From Litorilinea aerophila (GTDB lineage: Bacteria; Chloroflexota; Anaerolineae; Caldilineales; Caldilineaceae), in NCBI RefSeq assembly GCF_006569185.2, contig NZ_VIGC02000010.1, positions 124,001 through 188,000 of the forward strand: a stretch of 64,000 nucleotides of DNA, in the 5' to 3' direction. The notes below the pieces were generated by a model. It was not told the DNA's origin, did not search any database, and saw nothing but the letters and a program-made list of their open reading frames with translations. Positions 17,132-26,908 of this stretch are shown here, in pieces. Both the position numbers and the translations under genes were made by a program. Position 1 is the stretch's first letter. Every line of letters starts with the position of its first letter.

Positions 17132-18933
17132 ACCAGCACCTCCTCCAGGCCCTGGCGCAGCAGCCCCGCGAAGACCGAATCCGGCGCTTCTGCCAGCGCG
17201 GCGTAGGTGCCCTGCTCCAACACGCGGCCCTGCTCCAGGATCAGGAGCTGGTGGGCCCGGCGTATCGTCTCCAGCCGATGGGCGATGATGATCCCTGTGC
17301 GCCCCTGGAGCAGGTGATCCAGGGCCACGTCCAGCAGCCGTTCGGTGGCCGGATCCAGCCGAGAGGACGGTTCATCCAGGATGACCAGACCCGGATTCCG
17401 AAGAAAGACCCGGGCCAGGGCCAGCAGTTGGGCCTGGCCTGCGGACAGCCCACCCCCTTCGCCGCCGAGGAGGGTGTCCAGGCCGGCCGGCAGCCCGTCA
17501 AGCCAGGGGGTTAATCCCAGGCGTTCCAGGCTCTCCAGGATCTGGCGATCCTGGATGGTTTCATCGAACAGGGTGAGATTTTCCCGCACGGTGGCATGGA
17601 AGATCTGCACGTCCTGGGTGACGAAACCCACCCGCCGGCGCACTTCTGCCCTGGGCACCTGGCGCAGATCCACGCCGTCCAGGGTGATACGCCCGTGGGT
17701 CGGGTCATACAGGCGCAGGAGCAGGCGGGCCAGGGTGCTCTTGCCGCTGCCGGTGCGGCCCAGGAGCCCCAGCACCTGGCCGGCTTCCAGGGCGAAGCTG
17801 ATGTCGTGGAGCGCCGGGCTGTCCCCATGGCTGGCGGATTCATCCGCAGGCAGGCTATCCGTCAGAAGAGCGCCGGGAGAGGGGTGGGCGCGATAGTCGA
17901 AGGTGACCCGCTCCCACGTCACGGCCAGGGCTTGCCCCGCCGGGAGGCTGGCCGTTCCCTCGTCGGTGTCGGCCGGGGGAATGGCCAGCAGCGCCTGGAT
18001 GCGCTCGGCGCCCACCCGGGCCCGCTGAATCTCTTCCATCTGCTGGGCGATGCGGTTGAGGGGCTGGTTGATCATGGACAGGTAGTGGAGCAGAAGGTAG
18101 ACCGTGCCGATGGTCAAGGTGTCCCGGTGATACAGGTAGGCGCCGACGCCCATGACGACCACCGTCCCCAGGTCGTAGAAGATTTTGGAGGCGCTCCAGC
18201 CGGCGTCGGTGATCACCTCTGCCCGGAGGGTTCTCTCCAGCAGCTCCCGTAGCCGTTGGAGGAAGCCCTGCAGGGCATAGGGGACGGCGCCGCAGCCCTG
18301 GAGGTCTCGACGGCCGTCCAGCTGCTCCCCCACGAAGCCGCTGAACTCGGCCGCAGCCTGCCGCGCCAGGCGCCAGTGGGGTAGGGCCAGGCGTTGGCCC
18401 CGGGTGTGGACGTACAGATAGGCCAGGGCAAAGCAGGCGAAGAGGAGGCCCACCCGCCATTCCGTCCAGAAGAGCAATACCAGTACGCCCGCGGCCAGCA
18501 GCAGCCCGCTCAGGATCTGCAACAACGTTTCAGAAAAAAAGGTCGCCAACAGATCCACGTCTCCATCTATCCGTTCCAGCAGTTCCCCCGGGGTGTGACG
18601 GTGGTGGAATGCCAGATCCAGGTGGAGAAGGTGGCGCAGCAGATCGGTGCGAAGGTGGTTGGTGGCGGTCCAGGCAATGTCACTGCCCAGGCGGATGAAG
18701 AGCACCGTCAGCCCTTGTTGGGCCAGGCCTGCCAGGAGAAACAGCCCGGCCGCGGCCAGAAGCTGGGCCATGGCCGCGTGGGCCTGGGCCTGGTCGATAA
18801 AATAGCGAATCAATTGAGGGGCGAAGAGTTGCAGGCCGATGGTGCTCAGCAGCAGTGAGCCCAGCGCCATGACCCGTCGCCCCTGGGGTCGCAGGTAGCG
18901 GTGGAGCAACCCCATGGATGGTGAAAACAACAT
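17128..18933 (-). CDS. ABC exporter half-transporter, catalytically competent partner
   Basis: 601 residues from the ATG at 18933, with AAGGAG upstream; an in-frame ATG at 19104 has no ribosome site. It has a six-helix exporter domain, then an ATPase with Walker A GRTGSGKS, Walker B VILDEPSSRLD and switch IIIAHRLETI, all intact, but a signature reading LSAGQAQ. In a heterodimer that altered signature would sit opposite the degenerate Walker B of the partner, so the two changes fit one inactive and one active ATP site. It is the first large gene of a transcript starting near 19357. Confidence 0.92.
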   Translation of the reverse strand: MLFSPSMGLLHRYLRPQGRRVMALGSLLLSTIGLQLFAPQLIRYFIDQAQAHAAMAQLLAAAGLFLLAGLAQQGLTVLFIRLGSDIAWTATNHLRTDLLRHLLHLDLAFHHRHTPGELLERIDGDVDLLATFFSETLLQILSGLLLAAGVLVLLFWTEWRVGLLFACFALAYLYVHTRGQRLALPHWRLARQAAAEFSGFVGEQLDGRRDLQGCGAVPYALQGFLQRLRELLERTLRAEVITDAGWSASKIFYDLGTVVVMGVGAYLYHRDTLTIGTVYLLLHYLSMINQPLNRIAQQMEEIQRARVGAERIQALLAIPPADTDEGTASLPAGQALAVTWERVTFDYRAHPSPGALLTDSLPADESASHGDSPALHDISFALEAGQVLGLLGRTGSGKSTLARLLLRLYDPTHGRITLDGVDLRQVPRAEVRRRVGFVTQDVQIFHATVRENLTLFDETIQDRQILESLERLGLTPWLDGLPAGLDTLLGGEGGGLSAGQAQLLALARVFLRNPGLVILDEPSSRLDPATERLLDVALDHLLQGRTGIIIAHRLETIRRAHQLLILEQGRVLEQGTYAALAEAPDSVFAGLLRQGLEEVLV

Positions 18934-19213
18934 GGGACCGGTGGTCTCCTTGTTTTTCTTCAGTGTCTTTCTTCTACTATGAAGAGAGCTCAAGACATGC
19001 CGCATGTGGTGAGACATGCGAGGATGTCCAGCAGGGGCATGCCCGATGGAGCCTACCGGTCGGCTCAGGAAGGACGCACCGTCTCTCCGCTGTCTCCACG
19101 CCATGCTGCAAGCGCGTCGTCAGCGGCGGGGCCAGGCGGTTGGAGCACGAAGGCCGGGCAGGCCGCAGGTGGCCTGCCTTGAAGCCAGGGCGCAATGGAA
19201 GGATGAATGCGAC
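18934..19213 (-). other. Structured leader between the 29-aa ORF and the exporter genes
   Basis: 280 bases without a convincing gene. Two perfect hairpins: GGCAGGCC/GGCCTGCC (19157-19164 and 19171-19178), beginning about 36 bases after the small ORF's stop, and CGCATGT/ACATGCG (19001-19007 and 19014-19020). No T-run follows either on the minus strand, so I do not call them intrinsic terminators. Confidence 0.5.
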
Positions 19214-19303
19214 TCAGACCAGCGAGGGGGGGATGGTCCTGTTCGCCGGCAGCGCTCCCCAGGCATGCACGGAGTATTGCAGGGTGTCGGTTCGGGTTGC
19301 CAT
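19214..19303 (-). CDS. 29-aa ORF, candidate leader peptide of the exporter operon
   Basis: A 30-codon ORF with the strongest Shine-Dalgarno of the region (AAAGGAGGTG at 19318-19309, five bases from the ATG). It lies 54 bases downstream of a consensus promoter start and 280 bases ahead of a heterodimeric exporter on the same strand. The peptide starts MATRTDTLQY and ends TIPPSLV; it has no membrane segment or Cys/Ser-rich core. By analogy with the bmrB leader of Bacillus bmrCD it could be a regulatory leader; a secreted peptide is the alternative. Translation is inferred from the signals only. Confidence 0.6.
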   Translation of the reverse strand: MATRTDTLQYSVHAWGALPANRTIPPSLV

Positions 19304-19363
19304 GGGAGCACCTCCTTTCTGCCGCGGGGCAAACGTGAATGCATGGCTGTTGAAGTGGCGGGC

Positions 19364-19392
19364 ACTATAACATGGGCCCCATCGCCTGTCAA
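19364..19392 (-). promoter_or_regulatory. Consensus sigma-70-like promoter of the exporter operon
   Basis: Minus strand TTGACA (19392-19387), 17-base spacer, TATAGT (19369-19364). One of the best promoters in the window; the implied start is near 19357. Confidence 0.8.
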
Positions 19393-19710
19393 AACCACCC
19401 CCGCACACGTCGCGTTGCGAGGCACTCCAGATTCCTGACAAGGCAGGTAGGTGCTGCGGTTTCCATGCCGCACGAAGGGCAGTCCTGTATGGCAAGGGGA
19501 CCTGCGGCTTGCAGACGCTCCTGGGTGCCGCCCTGTCCGTGCCGGGCGCAGCAAGCAGCGTCCCTACGGGGGCGTCCGATGGGCGAACGCCGACGATTTT
19601 GACCCTGCGTTGCGAAGACAGTAGCCAACTGGCCTGGAGATGTAGTACAATGGAGTCACGCCGCGTTTTGTGTGTTGTCCTGGCCTGATCCGACGAAAGG
19701 CGAGCCCGCC

Positions 19711-20787
19711 ATGAAGCTACGACTTTTCATCGGTGGATTTTTGCTGCTCCTGTGGCTGGCAGCATGTTCACCCGTGCAAGACCGGCGCCCGGATGGAGCT
19801 CCCGCTTCCGCCCAACGCTCAGGCGACCCGCCGGCCACCCTCACCTCTGTCACGCCGGTTTCCTCTGTCCCCGTGACCGCCACAGCTACCATCACGGCCA
19901 CCGCGCCGGTGACGGCCACCCTGACACCCACCGCCACAACCCCCGTGACCGGCACCGTCGCGCCGCCCACCCAGGTTCCCACGACCACCGCCACCGTCAC
20001 GGTCACCGTGACCCCGACCACCACCGTGATTCCGACGCCCACGGTGACGGGAACGGTGACGGCGACGGTGACCCCGACGGCCACGCCCACCGGCATGCAG
20101 CCGCCGGATCAGACGCCGACGCCCACGGCCACCCCTTCGCCCACGCCCACGGGCGGTGCCACGCCGGTGACGCCGACCCCCACGCCCACACCCACCGGCT
20201 CGCCCACGCCGACGCCGGCGCCCTCCACCGTCTTCCTGCGCAGCCACCGCAGCTACATTCAGGGCTCCAGCCTGTATGTGGTGGGCGAAGTGATGAACGG
20301 CTCGCCTGTGCCGGTCTACAACGTCAAAGTGATCGCCACGTTTTACGACAGCGGCGGCCGTCTCATCGGTGCGCAGGAAACCATGACCTTGCTTCCGGAG
20401 ACGGCACCCACCCAGGCCAATCCCTTCAAGCTCCAACTCAACACCACGCCGGCTGCAGTCAGCCGTTATGACCTGGCCCTGATCTGGGACGACATCAGTC
20501 TGCTGGAATACGATCGGGTGACGGTGATCCGGGAGGAGGTCAGCGATGAGCCCGTTCTGGAGGTCCGCGGGGAGTTGCGCAACGATCAGCCTGTGGAAGT
20601 CCGGGATTTACGTGTCGTGGTGACCTTCTACGACGCCGATCTCAACGTGTTGGATGTCTTCCCCGGCACCGTGGGTTCCACCACCCTGGCGCCCGGCGCC
20701 ACCACCAGCTATACCATCACCACCGACAAGCAGAACTTCAAGTACGAGTCGTTCCTGGTTCAGACCCAGGGGGTGTTGACCCGGTAG
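19711..20787 (+). CDS. Lipoprotein with Thr/Pro-rich stalk and FxLYD-like domain
   Basis: 358 residues from the ATG at 19711; an in-frame GTG at 19672 lacks a site. The signal peptide ends in the lipobox LAAC, so it is lipid-anchored outside the membrane. Residues about 35-170 are a low-complexity Thr/Pro/Val stalk built from short TPT-type repeats. The folded C-terminal part resembles tandem FxLYD-type beta domains (segments LYVVGEVMNGSPVPVYNVKV and VRGELRNDQPVEVRDLRV). Function is unknown; such stalked lipoproteins are common in Chloroflexota genomes. It is followed by a strong terminator. Confidence 0.82.
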   Translation: MKLRLFIGGFLLLLWLAACSPVQDRRPDGAPASAQRSGDPPATLTSVTPVSSVPVTATATITATAPVTATLTPTATTPVTGTVAPPTQVPTTTATVTVTVTPTTTVIPTPTVTGTVTATVTPTATPTGMQPPDQTPTPTATPSPTPTGGATPVTPTPTPTPTGSPTPTPAPSTVFLRSHRSYIQGSSLYVVGEVMNGSPVPVYNVKVIATFYDSGGRLIGAQETMTLLPETAPTQANPFKLQLNTTPAAVSRYDLALIWDDISLLEYDRVTVIREEVSDEPVLEVRGELRNDQPVEVRDLRVVVTFYDADLNVLDVFPGTVGSTTLAPGATTSYTITTDKQNFKYESFLVQTQGVLTR

Positions 20788-20862
20788 GAGGACCTGACCT
20801 GCACCTCGGCCGACCATCACCCGATCATGGCCAAATCACACTGCCAAATCCACTGCCAAATC

Positions 20863-20900
20863 AAAAGGGAACGGAATCTGATCAGATCCCGTTCCCTTTT
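20863..20900. terminator. Intrinsic terminator after the lipoprotein gene and the tRNA
   Basis: AAAAGGGAACGG (20863-20874) pairs perfectly with CCGTTCCCTTTT (20889-20900), and the loop itself is the palindrome ATCTGATCAGAT. It is symmetric, so it can serve the lipoprotein gene (plus) and the tRNA (minus). Confidence 0.85.
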
Positions 20901-20931
20901 CGTTGAAATGGTCGTTGAAATGGTGTTCAGG

Positions 20932-21004
20932 TGCCCCCAAGGGGATTCGAACCCCTGTTGCAGGCTTGAAAGGCCTGAGTCCTAGTCCTCTAGACGATGG
21001 GGGC
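20932..21004 (-). tRNA. tRNA-Glu (UUC)
   Basis: Minus-strand cloverleaf of 73 bases: acceptor GCCCCCA/TGGGGGC, anticodon stem CAGGC/GCCTG with loop CTTTCAA (anticodon TTC), and T-loop in GGTTCGAATCC. The discriminator is A and the following CCT shows that the 3' CCA is not encoded. Confidence 0.95.
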
Positions 21005-21074
21005 CCATGGATGTTGCCAGTCGCTGGGTGAGACTTCAGCCCAGGCCAGCCAGCAGATGACCAGGATGGGCAGC

Positions 21075-21103
21075 AGTATAACAGCCCCGGCCCAAACGGT
21101 CAA
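21075..21103 (-). promoter_or_regulatory. Promoter of the tRNA-Glu gene
   Basis: Minus strand TTGACC (21103-21098), 17 bases, TATACT (21080-21075). The implied start is about 64 bases upstream of the mature tRNA. Confidence 0.7.
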
Positions 21104-21259
21104 ATCGGGAAGGGGGTGGCGGACATTTGGATCGGGCGAAATTGGCCGATCAATTGCATGAACCCGCCGCGCTATGGTAGACTGCAGCCGGTGGGATGCC
21201 ATGCCCGGGGTAGTTGCTGGCTGCCGGGCGGCTGGATGGAGTGGACAAAGGACGTACGC

Positions 21260-22612
21260 GTGGACAAGTTAGTGGTTGCCTGCATCCAACAGCGGATGCG
21301 CCTGCCATGGAGCCTGGAACAATACCAGGAGGACCTGCGGCGTTTTTTGCGTGTGGCGACGGCAAAACGGGCCCGTCTGATCGTCTTCCCCGAACTGGCC
21401 GGGCTGATGGTGGCACCGCCCCTGCTGGCCGACTTCAAATCCAGCCTGCTCAAGCGGGCCGACCAGGGCCGCAGTCGCTCGGCCACCCCCTGGCAACGCC
21501 TCTCCGGCGCCGCAGCCCGCACCCTGGCCCGCCTCCTCCATGCCGATCTGCGGGCCAGCCTGGCTGCCCTGCTGGACGTCTCAGCGCCCGCCGTCTGGCA
21601 GGCCTACCAGGAGGTCTTCGCCGGCCTGGCCCGGGAGTTCGGCGTGGTGCTGGTCGCCCCCAGCGCCTATCTGCCCGATCCCCAGGATGGCGTCCTGCGC
21701 AATCTGGCTGCCGTCTTTGGCAGCAACGGCGAGCTGTTGGGCACCCAGGCCAAGGTGGTGTTGCACCCGGATGACGTGGATATGGCCCAGGCCGGCCAGA
21801 GCTGGAACGTGATCCCCACGGAGGTAGGCCAGCTGGGCCTGATCCTGGGGAGCGATGTGTTATACCCCGAAGTGGGCCGCCTCCTGGCCTACCAGGGCGC
21901 CGAGATCCTGGCTGTGCTGGCTGCCTGTCCCGAGCCTGCCCTCTACAACAAGATTCGCACGGGTATCCTGGCCCGCATGCAGGACAACCAGCTCTTCGCC
22001 GTGGCCAGCTTTCTGGTGGGACACAATGAGATCGGCCGCACCGGGAAGTCCTTCGTGGGCAAGTCGGCCATCTTCGCCCCCCAGGAGCTCACCCCCCGGC
22101 TGAATGGGGTGCTGGTGGAGATGGGCAACTATCGCAGCGAAGGCGTCCTGACCGCCGAATGGGACTTCCCCGCTCTGAGGGCGCTGTGGGAATCGTCCGA
22201 CACGCCGGTGAGACGGCAGTTGCCCCTGGGCCAGACGGGCAAAATCCTGGCCCAGCTCTATGGCCGCCTGCAAGGCCTGCCCAACGTGATGGAGCCCGCC
22301 ACCTTGCGGACTCTGGAAGTCAACGAAACGCCCACTTTGCCGGCCAGCGCCGGCAGTGAAGAGGTCCATTCCCTGGACGACCTGCCCGTGATCAGCTCCA
22401 TCACCAGCCGCTGGCCACCTCCCTCCACCGCATCGCCGCGGCGAGGATCTCAGGCCGAAACGACTGACGACCCCTTGCCGGATGACCCTTTGCCGGTGGA
22501 AGAGGTGGAGGATGGCAGCTGGGTCCTGCCCCCTTCGCCTGCCGCCTCAACATCGCCGCCTCCGCCGGTGAGCTCGGAAGATGAAACCGACGAAATGGAC
22601 GCGCTGTCCTGA
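21260..22612 (+). CDS. Nitrilase-superfamily protein lacking the catalytic cysteine
   Basis: 450 residues from the GTG at 21260 (AAAGGA seven bases upstream); ATG 21236 or GTG 21116 would lengthen it. The carbon-nitrogen hydrolase fold is clear: Glu in LIVFPELAG and Lys in [11 protein letters not shown]. The third element, normally xICYDxxFPE, reads [11 protein letters not shown], so glycine stands where the nucleophilic cysteine should be. About 90 C-terminal residues are an acidic Pro/Ser/Thr-rich tail. It is probably not an amidase and may bind a ligand or protein instead. The gene stands alone between a tRNA and the lysine operon. Confidence 0.8.
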   Translation: MDKLVVACIQQRMRLPWSLEQYQEDLRRFLRVATAKRARLIVFPELAGLMVAPPLLADFKSSLLKRADQGRSRSATPWQRLSGAAARTLARLLHADLRASLAALLDVSAPAVWQAYQEVFAGLAREFGVVLVAPSAYLPDPQDGVLRNLAAVFGSNGELLGTQAKVVLHPDDVDMAQAGQSWNVIPTEVGQLGLILGSDVLYPEVGRLLAYQGAEILAVLAACPEPALYNKIRTGILARMQDNQLFAVASFLVGHNEIGRTGKSFVGKSAIFAPQELTPRLNGVLVEMGNYRSEGVLTAEWDFPALRALWESSDTPVRRQLPLGQTGKILAQLYGRLQGLPNVMEPATLRTLEVNETPTLPASAGSEEVHSLDDLPVISSITSRWPPPSTASPRRGSQAETTDDPLPDDPLPVEEVEDGSWVLPPSPAASTSPPPPVSSEDETDEMDALS

Positions 22613-22739
22613 AGGGCTCCCATGCTGCGCCCGAACGCCCAGATGCACCCGTGGTGGCGACAGCCGCCGCTGGATGCAAATCGGCTTACAATGGGCCGGC
22701 GACTGGGCAGCCTCGACTGACAACTGGCGCCCGCGTAAT

Positions 22740-22768
22740 TTGACAGCAGGGCGACAAATGAATATGAT
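22740..22768 (+). promoter_or_regulatory. Consensus promoter of the lysine operon
   Basis: TTGACA (22740-22745), 17-base spacer, TATGAT (22763-22768). The implied start near 22775 puts the leader-peptide ATG about 42 bases into the transcript. Confidence 0.8.
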
Positions 22769-22816
22769 TTTTCCTGTTTTGAACTGAGCCACTGTCCAGC
22801 CTGAAACTTGAATCCA

Positions 22817-22936
22817 ATGTTGAATTATCCGTTCTGCGCCGTAGACGCGAAGGCTGCTGCTGAAATCGCCATCGCCAGCCAGACGATCAACAACCAGACG
22901 ATCAACAAGAAGAGCAAGAAGTCGAGCCCGGACTAA
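22817..22936 (+). CDS. Lysine leader peptide (39 aa) of the lys operon attenuator
   Basis: A 40-codon ORF starting MLNYPFCAVD. Near its end it reads NKKSKKSSPD, so four Lys codons (all AAG) fall within five codons at 22907-22921, just before the TAA at 22934-22936. It sits between a consensus promoter and an intrinsic terminator upstream of homocitrate synthase, the first enzyme of lysine synthesis. That is the layout of trp/his/thr-type leader peptides: scarcity of charged tRNA-Lys would stall the ribosome here. The ribosome site is weak (no AGGAGG), which is the main doubt. Confidence 0.7.
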   Translation: MLNYPFCAVDAKAAAEIAIASQTINNQTINKKSKKSSPD

Positions 22937-22937
22937 G

Positions 22938-23010
22938 GTCTGGATATCCGTGCTTGCTCTGTTCGCGGAGAGATAGCAACCGGCCATCCAGACGGAAGGC
23001 CGGTTTTTTT
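22938..23010 (+). promoter_or_regulatory. Attenuator: competing stem and intrinsic terminator
   Basis: Terminator: AACCGGCC (22978-22985) with GGCCGGTT (22998-23005), and a run of seven T at 23004-23010. Competing stem: GTCTGGAT (22938-22945), right after the leader stop, pairs perfectly with ATCCAGAC (22986-22993) in the terminator loop and encloses the terminator's 5' arm. A small hairpin TTGCT/AGCAA (22954-22979) lies between. A ribosome finishing at the stop would cover 22938-22945 and allow termination; one stalled at the Lys codons would leave it free. Confidence 0.75.
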
Positions 23011-23039
23011 ATTGAGCGTATGCCGAAGGGAGCCATGCC

Positions 23040-24227
23040 ATGAGTCTCGAAAATTTTGCCATCATCGAATCCACCCTGCGTGAGGGCGAGCAATTTGCCA
23101 ACGCCTTTTTCACCAGCGATCAGAAGGTGGAAATCGCCCGCCTGTTGGACGCGTTCGGCGTCGAGTACCTGGAGCTGACCTCGCCGGCCGCCAGCCCCCA
23201 GAGCCGCAAGGACTGTGAGCGGATCGCCCGCCTGGGGCTGAAGGCCAAGATCCTGACCCATGTGCGCTGCCACATGGACGACGCCCGCATGGCGGTGGAC
23301 ACCGGCGTGGATGGCATCGATGTGGTCTTCGGCACCAGCAGCTATCTCCGCGAGTTCTCCCATGGCAAGGACATCCCCTACATCATCGATTCGGCCATCC
23401 AGGTCATCGAGTTTGTCAAGAGCCAGGGGCTGGAGGTGCGTTTCAGCTCCGAGGACAGCTTCCGCAGCGATCTGGTGGATCTCCTCACCATCTACCGGGC
23501 CGTGGACAAGATCGGCGTGAACCGGGTGGGCATCGCCGATACCGTGGGCATCGCCACGCCCCGGCAGGTCTACGACCTGGTGCGGACCCTGCGGGGCGTG
23601 GTCCACTGCGACATCGAGTTCCACGGCCACAACGACACCGGCTGTGCCATCGCCAACGCCTACTGCGCGCTGGAGGCCGGCGCCACCCATGTGGATACCT
23701 CGGTGCTGGGCATCGGCGAGCGCAACGGCATCACCCCCCTGGGCGGCCTCATCGCCCGGCTGTACGCCTACAACCCCGAGCTCATCCGTCGCCGCTACAA
23801 CCTCCCCCTCCTGCGGGAAGTGGAAAACCTGGTGGCCAACCTGGTCAATGTGGACGTGCCCTTCAACAACTACATCACCGGCTTCACCGCCTTCACCCAC
23901 AAAGCCGGCATCCACGCCAAGGCCATCCTCAACAACCCCAGCACCTACGAGATCCTGGATCCGGCCGACTTCGGCCTCACCCGCTACATCCACGTGGCCC
24001 ATCGCCTCACCGGCTGGAACGCCATCAAGCAGCGGGCCGAGCAGCTACAGCTCAACCTCACCGACGACGAGATCAAGAAGATCACCGCCCAGATCAAGGC
24101 CCTGGCCGACCAGAAGCAGCTGAGCCTGGACGACGTGGACGTATTGCTGCGCAACTACCACAGCGCCAACGTGGACGCGGAGGCAGAGACCGGCCTGACC
24201 CCTTCCGACGTGGTGGCCGCCGACTGA
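23040..24227 (+). CDS. hcs: Homocitrate synthase
   Basis: 395 residues, ATG with GGGAG upstream. Condenses acetyl-CoA and 2-oxoglutarate to homocitrate, the committed step of the alpha-aminoadipate lysine pathway. Family motifs: STLREGEQF at the N-terminus (isopropylmalate synthase superfamily), metal-binding [13 protein letters not shown] near residues 193-205, and HKAGIHAKA. The length and the lack of the LeuA-type allosteric domain fit the LysS/Lys20 group. It is the first structural gene behind the attenuator. Enzymes of this group are usually also feedback-inhibited by lysine. Confidence 0.93.
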   Translation: MSLENFAIIESTLREGEQFANAFFTSDQKVEIARLLDAFGVEYLELTSPAASPQSRKDCERIARLGLKAKILTHVRCHMDDARMAVDTGVDGIDVVFGTSSYLREFSHGKDIPYIIDSAIQVIEFVKSQGLEVRFSSEDSFRSDLVDLLTIYRAVDKIGVNRVGIADTVGIATPRQVYDLVRTLRGVVHCDIEFHGHNDTGCAIANAYCALEAGATHVDTSVLGIGERNGITPLGGLIARLYAYNPELIRRRYNLPLLREVENLVANLVNVDVPFNNYITGFTAFTHKAGIHAKAILNNPSTYEILDPADFGLTRYIHVAHRLTGWNAIKQRAEQLQLNLTDDEIKKITAQIKALADQKQLSLDDVDVLLRNYHSANVDAEAETGLTPSDVVAAD

Positions 24228-24238
24228 GGGAGAATCAC

Positions 24239-24862
24239 ATGCCAGGCCCCAACTTGCCCGCAGATCCAGGCCCTCCGGCAGCGGCGGACATCCCTCCCCC
24301 GGACGATCCCCGTCCCTGGCAGACCCTCTCCACCCGTCAGGCCTTCCGCAACCGCTGGGTTGGCGTGGCGCTGGACCAGGTTCACCTGCCCACGGGAGCG
24401 GTCTACGAGTACACCCGCCTGGAACCGGCCGGGGTGGGCGTGGGCGTGGTCGGCTTCAATGCCGCGGGCCAGGTGCTCCTGGAGCGGGAATACCGCCACG
24501 GCGTGGGCCAGGTGATCTGGCAACTGCCCGGCGGCCTGGCTTCCCCCGAGGAAGACCTCCAGGCCGCGGGCCTGCGGGAGCTGCTGGAAGAGACGGGCTA
24601 TGCGCCGCGGGCAGTCACCGGGGAGACGGTGCGCTATCTGGGTGCGGTCTGGGACAACCCGGCCCTGGGCCCCGGCCAGAGCCACCTCTTCGCTGCCTGG
24701 GATCTGGTGCCGGTGGATCGCCCCCGGCGGGACCCGGCCGAGTTGGTGACCCTCCACTGGCGTTCTCCTGGCTGGCTACAGGAAGCGGTGCGTCGGGGGG
24801 AGATTCAGGACCGGGTGGTGGTGGCTGCAGTCGCCTATTGCATGCTCAACGGATGGATTTGA
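24239..24862 (+). CDS. Nudix hydrolase (ADP-ribose pyrophosphatase-like) in the lysine operon
   Basis: 207 residues, ATG preceded by GAGGGAG. Nudix box [20 protein letters not shown], then TGY, near residues 95-120 is complete, with REXXEE metal ligands. The upstream region [20 protein letters not shown] is typical of the ADP-ribose pyrophosphatase branch. It lies 11 bases after homocitrate synthase and 4 bases before homoaconitase, so it is co-transcribed with lysine genes although no pathway step needs it. A house-cleaning or signalling role is possible. The substrate is not determinable from sequence. Confidence 0.88.
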   Translation: MPGPNLPADPGPPAAADIPPPDDPRPWQTLSTRQAFRNRWVGVALDQVHLPTGAVYEYTRLEPAGVGVGVVGFNAAGQVLLEREYRHGVGQVIWQLPGGLASPEEDLQAAGLRELLEETGYAPRAVTGETVRYLGAVWDNPALGPGQSHLFAAWDLVPVDRPRRDPAELVTLHWRSPGWLQEAVRRGEIQDRVVVAAVAYCMLNGWI

Positions 24863-24866
24863 AACC

Positions 24867-26280
<1,414 letters not shown>

Positions 26281-26300
<20 letters not shown>

Positions 26301-26390
26301 CGATTAAAGATTGGGGCCTGGACCATTCAGGGTACAAGTGATCCCCACAACGTACCCGACCCAATCTTCAATCTTCAATTTTTAATCTTC
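26281..26390 (+). repeat. Second AATCTTC-heptamer palindromic repeat, at the lysT 3' end
   Basis: Left arm 26281-26315 (contains GAAGATGAAGATTAACG and ends AAGATTGGG); right arm 26360-26390 starts CCCAATCTTCAATCTTC. It shares the right-arm sequence with the copy inside lysT. The lysT stop TAA (26298-26300) lies in the left arm, and the small-subunit ribosome site lies 10 bases after the right arm. Confidence 0.85.
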
Positions 26391-26407
26391 CACATTTGGG
26401 AGCAACC

Positions 26408-26908
26408 ATGCACATCAGCGGCAGAGTCTGGAAATACGGCGACAATGTCAATACGGATGTCATTTTCCCGGGGAAGTACACCTACACGGTGACCGACCGG
26501 ACCGAGATCGCCCGCCATGCGCTGGAGGATCTGGATCCAGATTTTGCGAAGAAGGTGCAACCGGGTGACATTATCGTGGCCGGTCGCAACTGGGGCTGCG
26601 GATCCAGCCGGGAACAGGCCGCCACCTGTCTGGTCTACAACGGGGTGGCCGCAGTCATCGCGGAGAGCTTCGGCCGCATTTTTTACCGGAATGCGCTCAA
26701 CAACGGCCTGCTGGCCATCGCCTGCCCGGCCGCGGCCCGGGCCATCCAGCCCGGCGAGACGGTGGAGATAGACCTCAGCCGCCACGTGATCCGCTGTGGC
26801 GCCGGCGAATTTGCCTTCCCGCCCCTCAGCCCCACCATCATGGGGATCGTGGCGGCCGGCGGCCTGGTTCCCTATGTGCAGCGGAAGCTGGCGGCCGCCG
26901 CACCATGA
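26408..26908 (+). CDS. lysU: Homoaconitase small subunit
   Basis: 166 residues from the ATG at 26408 (GGAG upstream); a TTG at 26396 is in frame but weaker. It supplies the swivel domain of the aconitase-type enzyme. The opening [20 protein letters not shown] and the loop [13 protein letters not shown] (about 61-73) are hallmarks of LeuD/LysU; the second contacts the substrate. It overlaps the next Nudix gene by ATGA. It works as a heterodimer with LysT. Confidence 0.94.
   Translation: MHISGRVWKYGDNVNTDVIFPGKYTYTVTDRTEIARHALEDLDPDFAKKVQPGDIIVAGRNWGCGSSREQAATCLVYNGVAAVIAESFGRIFYRNALNNGLLAIACPAAARAIQPGETVEIDLSRHVIRCGAGEFAFPPLSPTIMGIVAAGGLVPYVQRKLAAAAP

Noticed and set aside
18934-19104. 57-residue N-terminal extension of the exporter gene from the ATG at 19104
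   Set aside because: No ribosome site, basic low-similarity sequence, and the ATG at 18933 has AAGGAG and begins at the usual exporter position.
19214-19303. Ribosomally made modified peptide (lanthipeptide or lasso) precursor
   Set aside because: No Cys/Ser/Thr-rich core or cleavage motif and no modification enzyme nearby; a leader-peptide reading is simpler, though not proven.
20003-20230. Tandem-repeat array within the lipoprotein gene
   Set aside because: The DNA repetitiveness follows from a Thr/Pro low-complexity stalk in frame; it is not an independent repeat element.
22775-23010. Lysine (L-box) riboswitch upstream of homocitrate synthase
   Set aside because: The leader length would almost allow one, but I see none of the conserved L-box core sequence (for example AGAGGTGC near the start), whereas a Lys-rich ORF and a leader-stop-linked competing stem are present.
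24155-24240. Terminator or promoter between hcs and the first Nudix gene
   Set aside because: Only 11 bases separate the genes and no stem or promoter boxes are visible.
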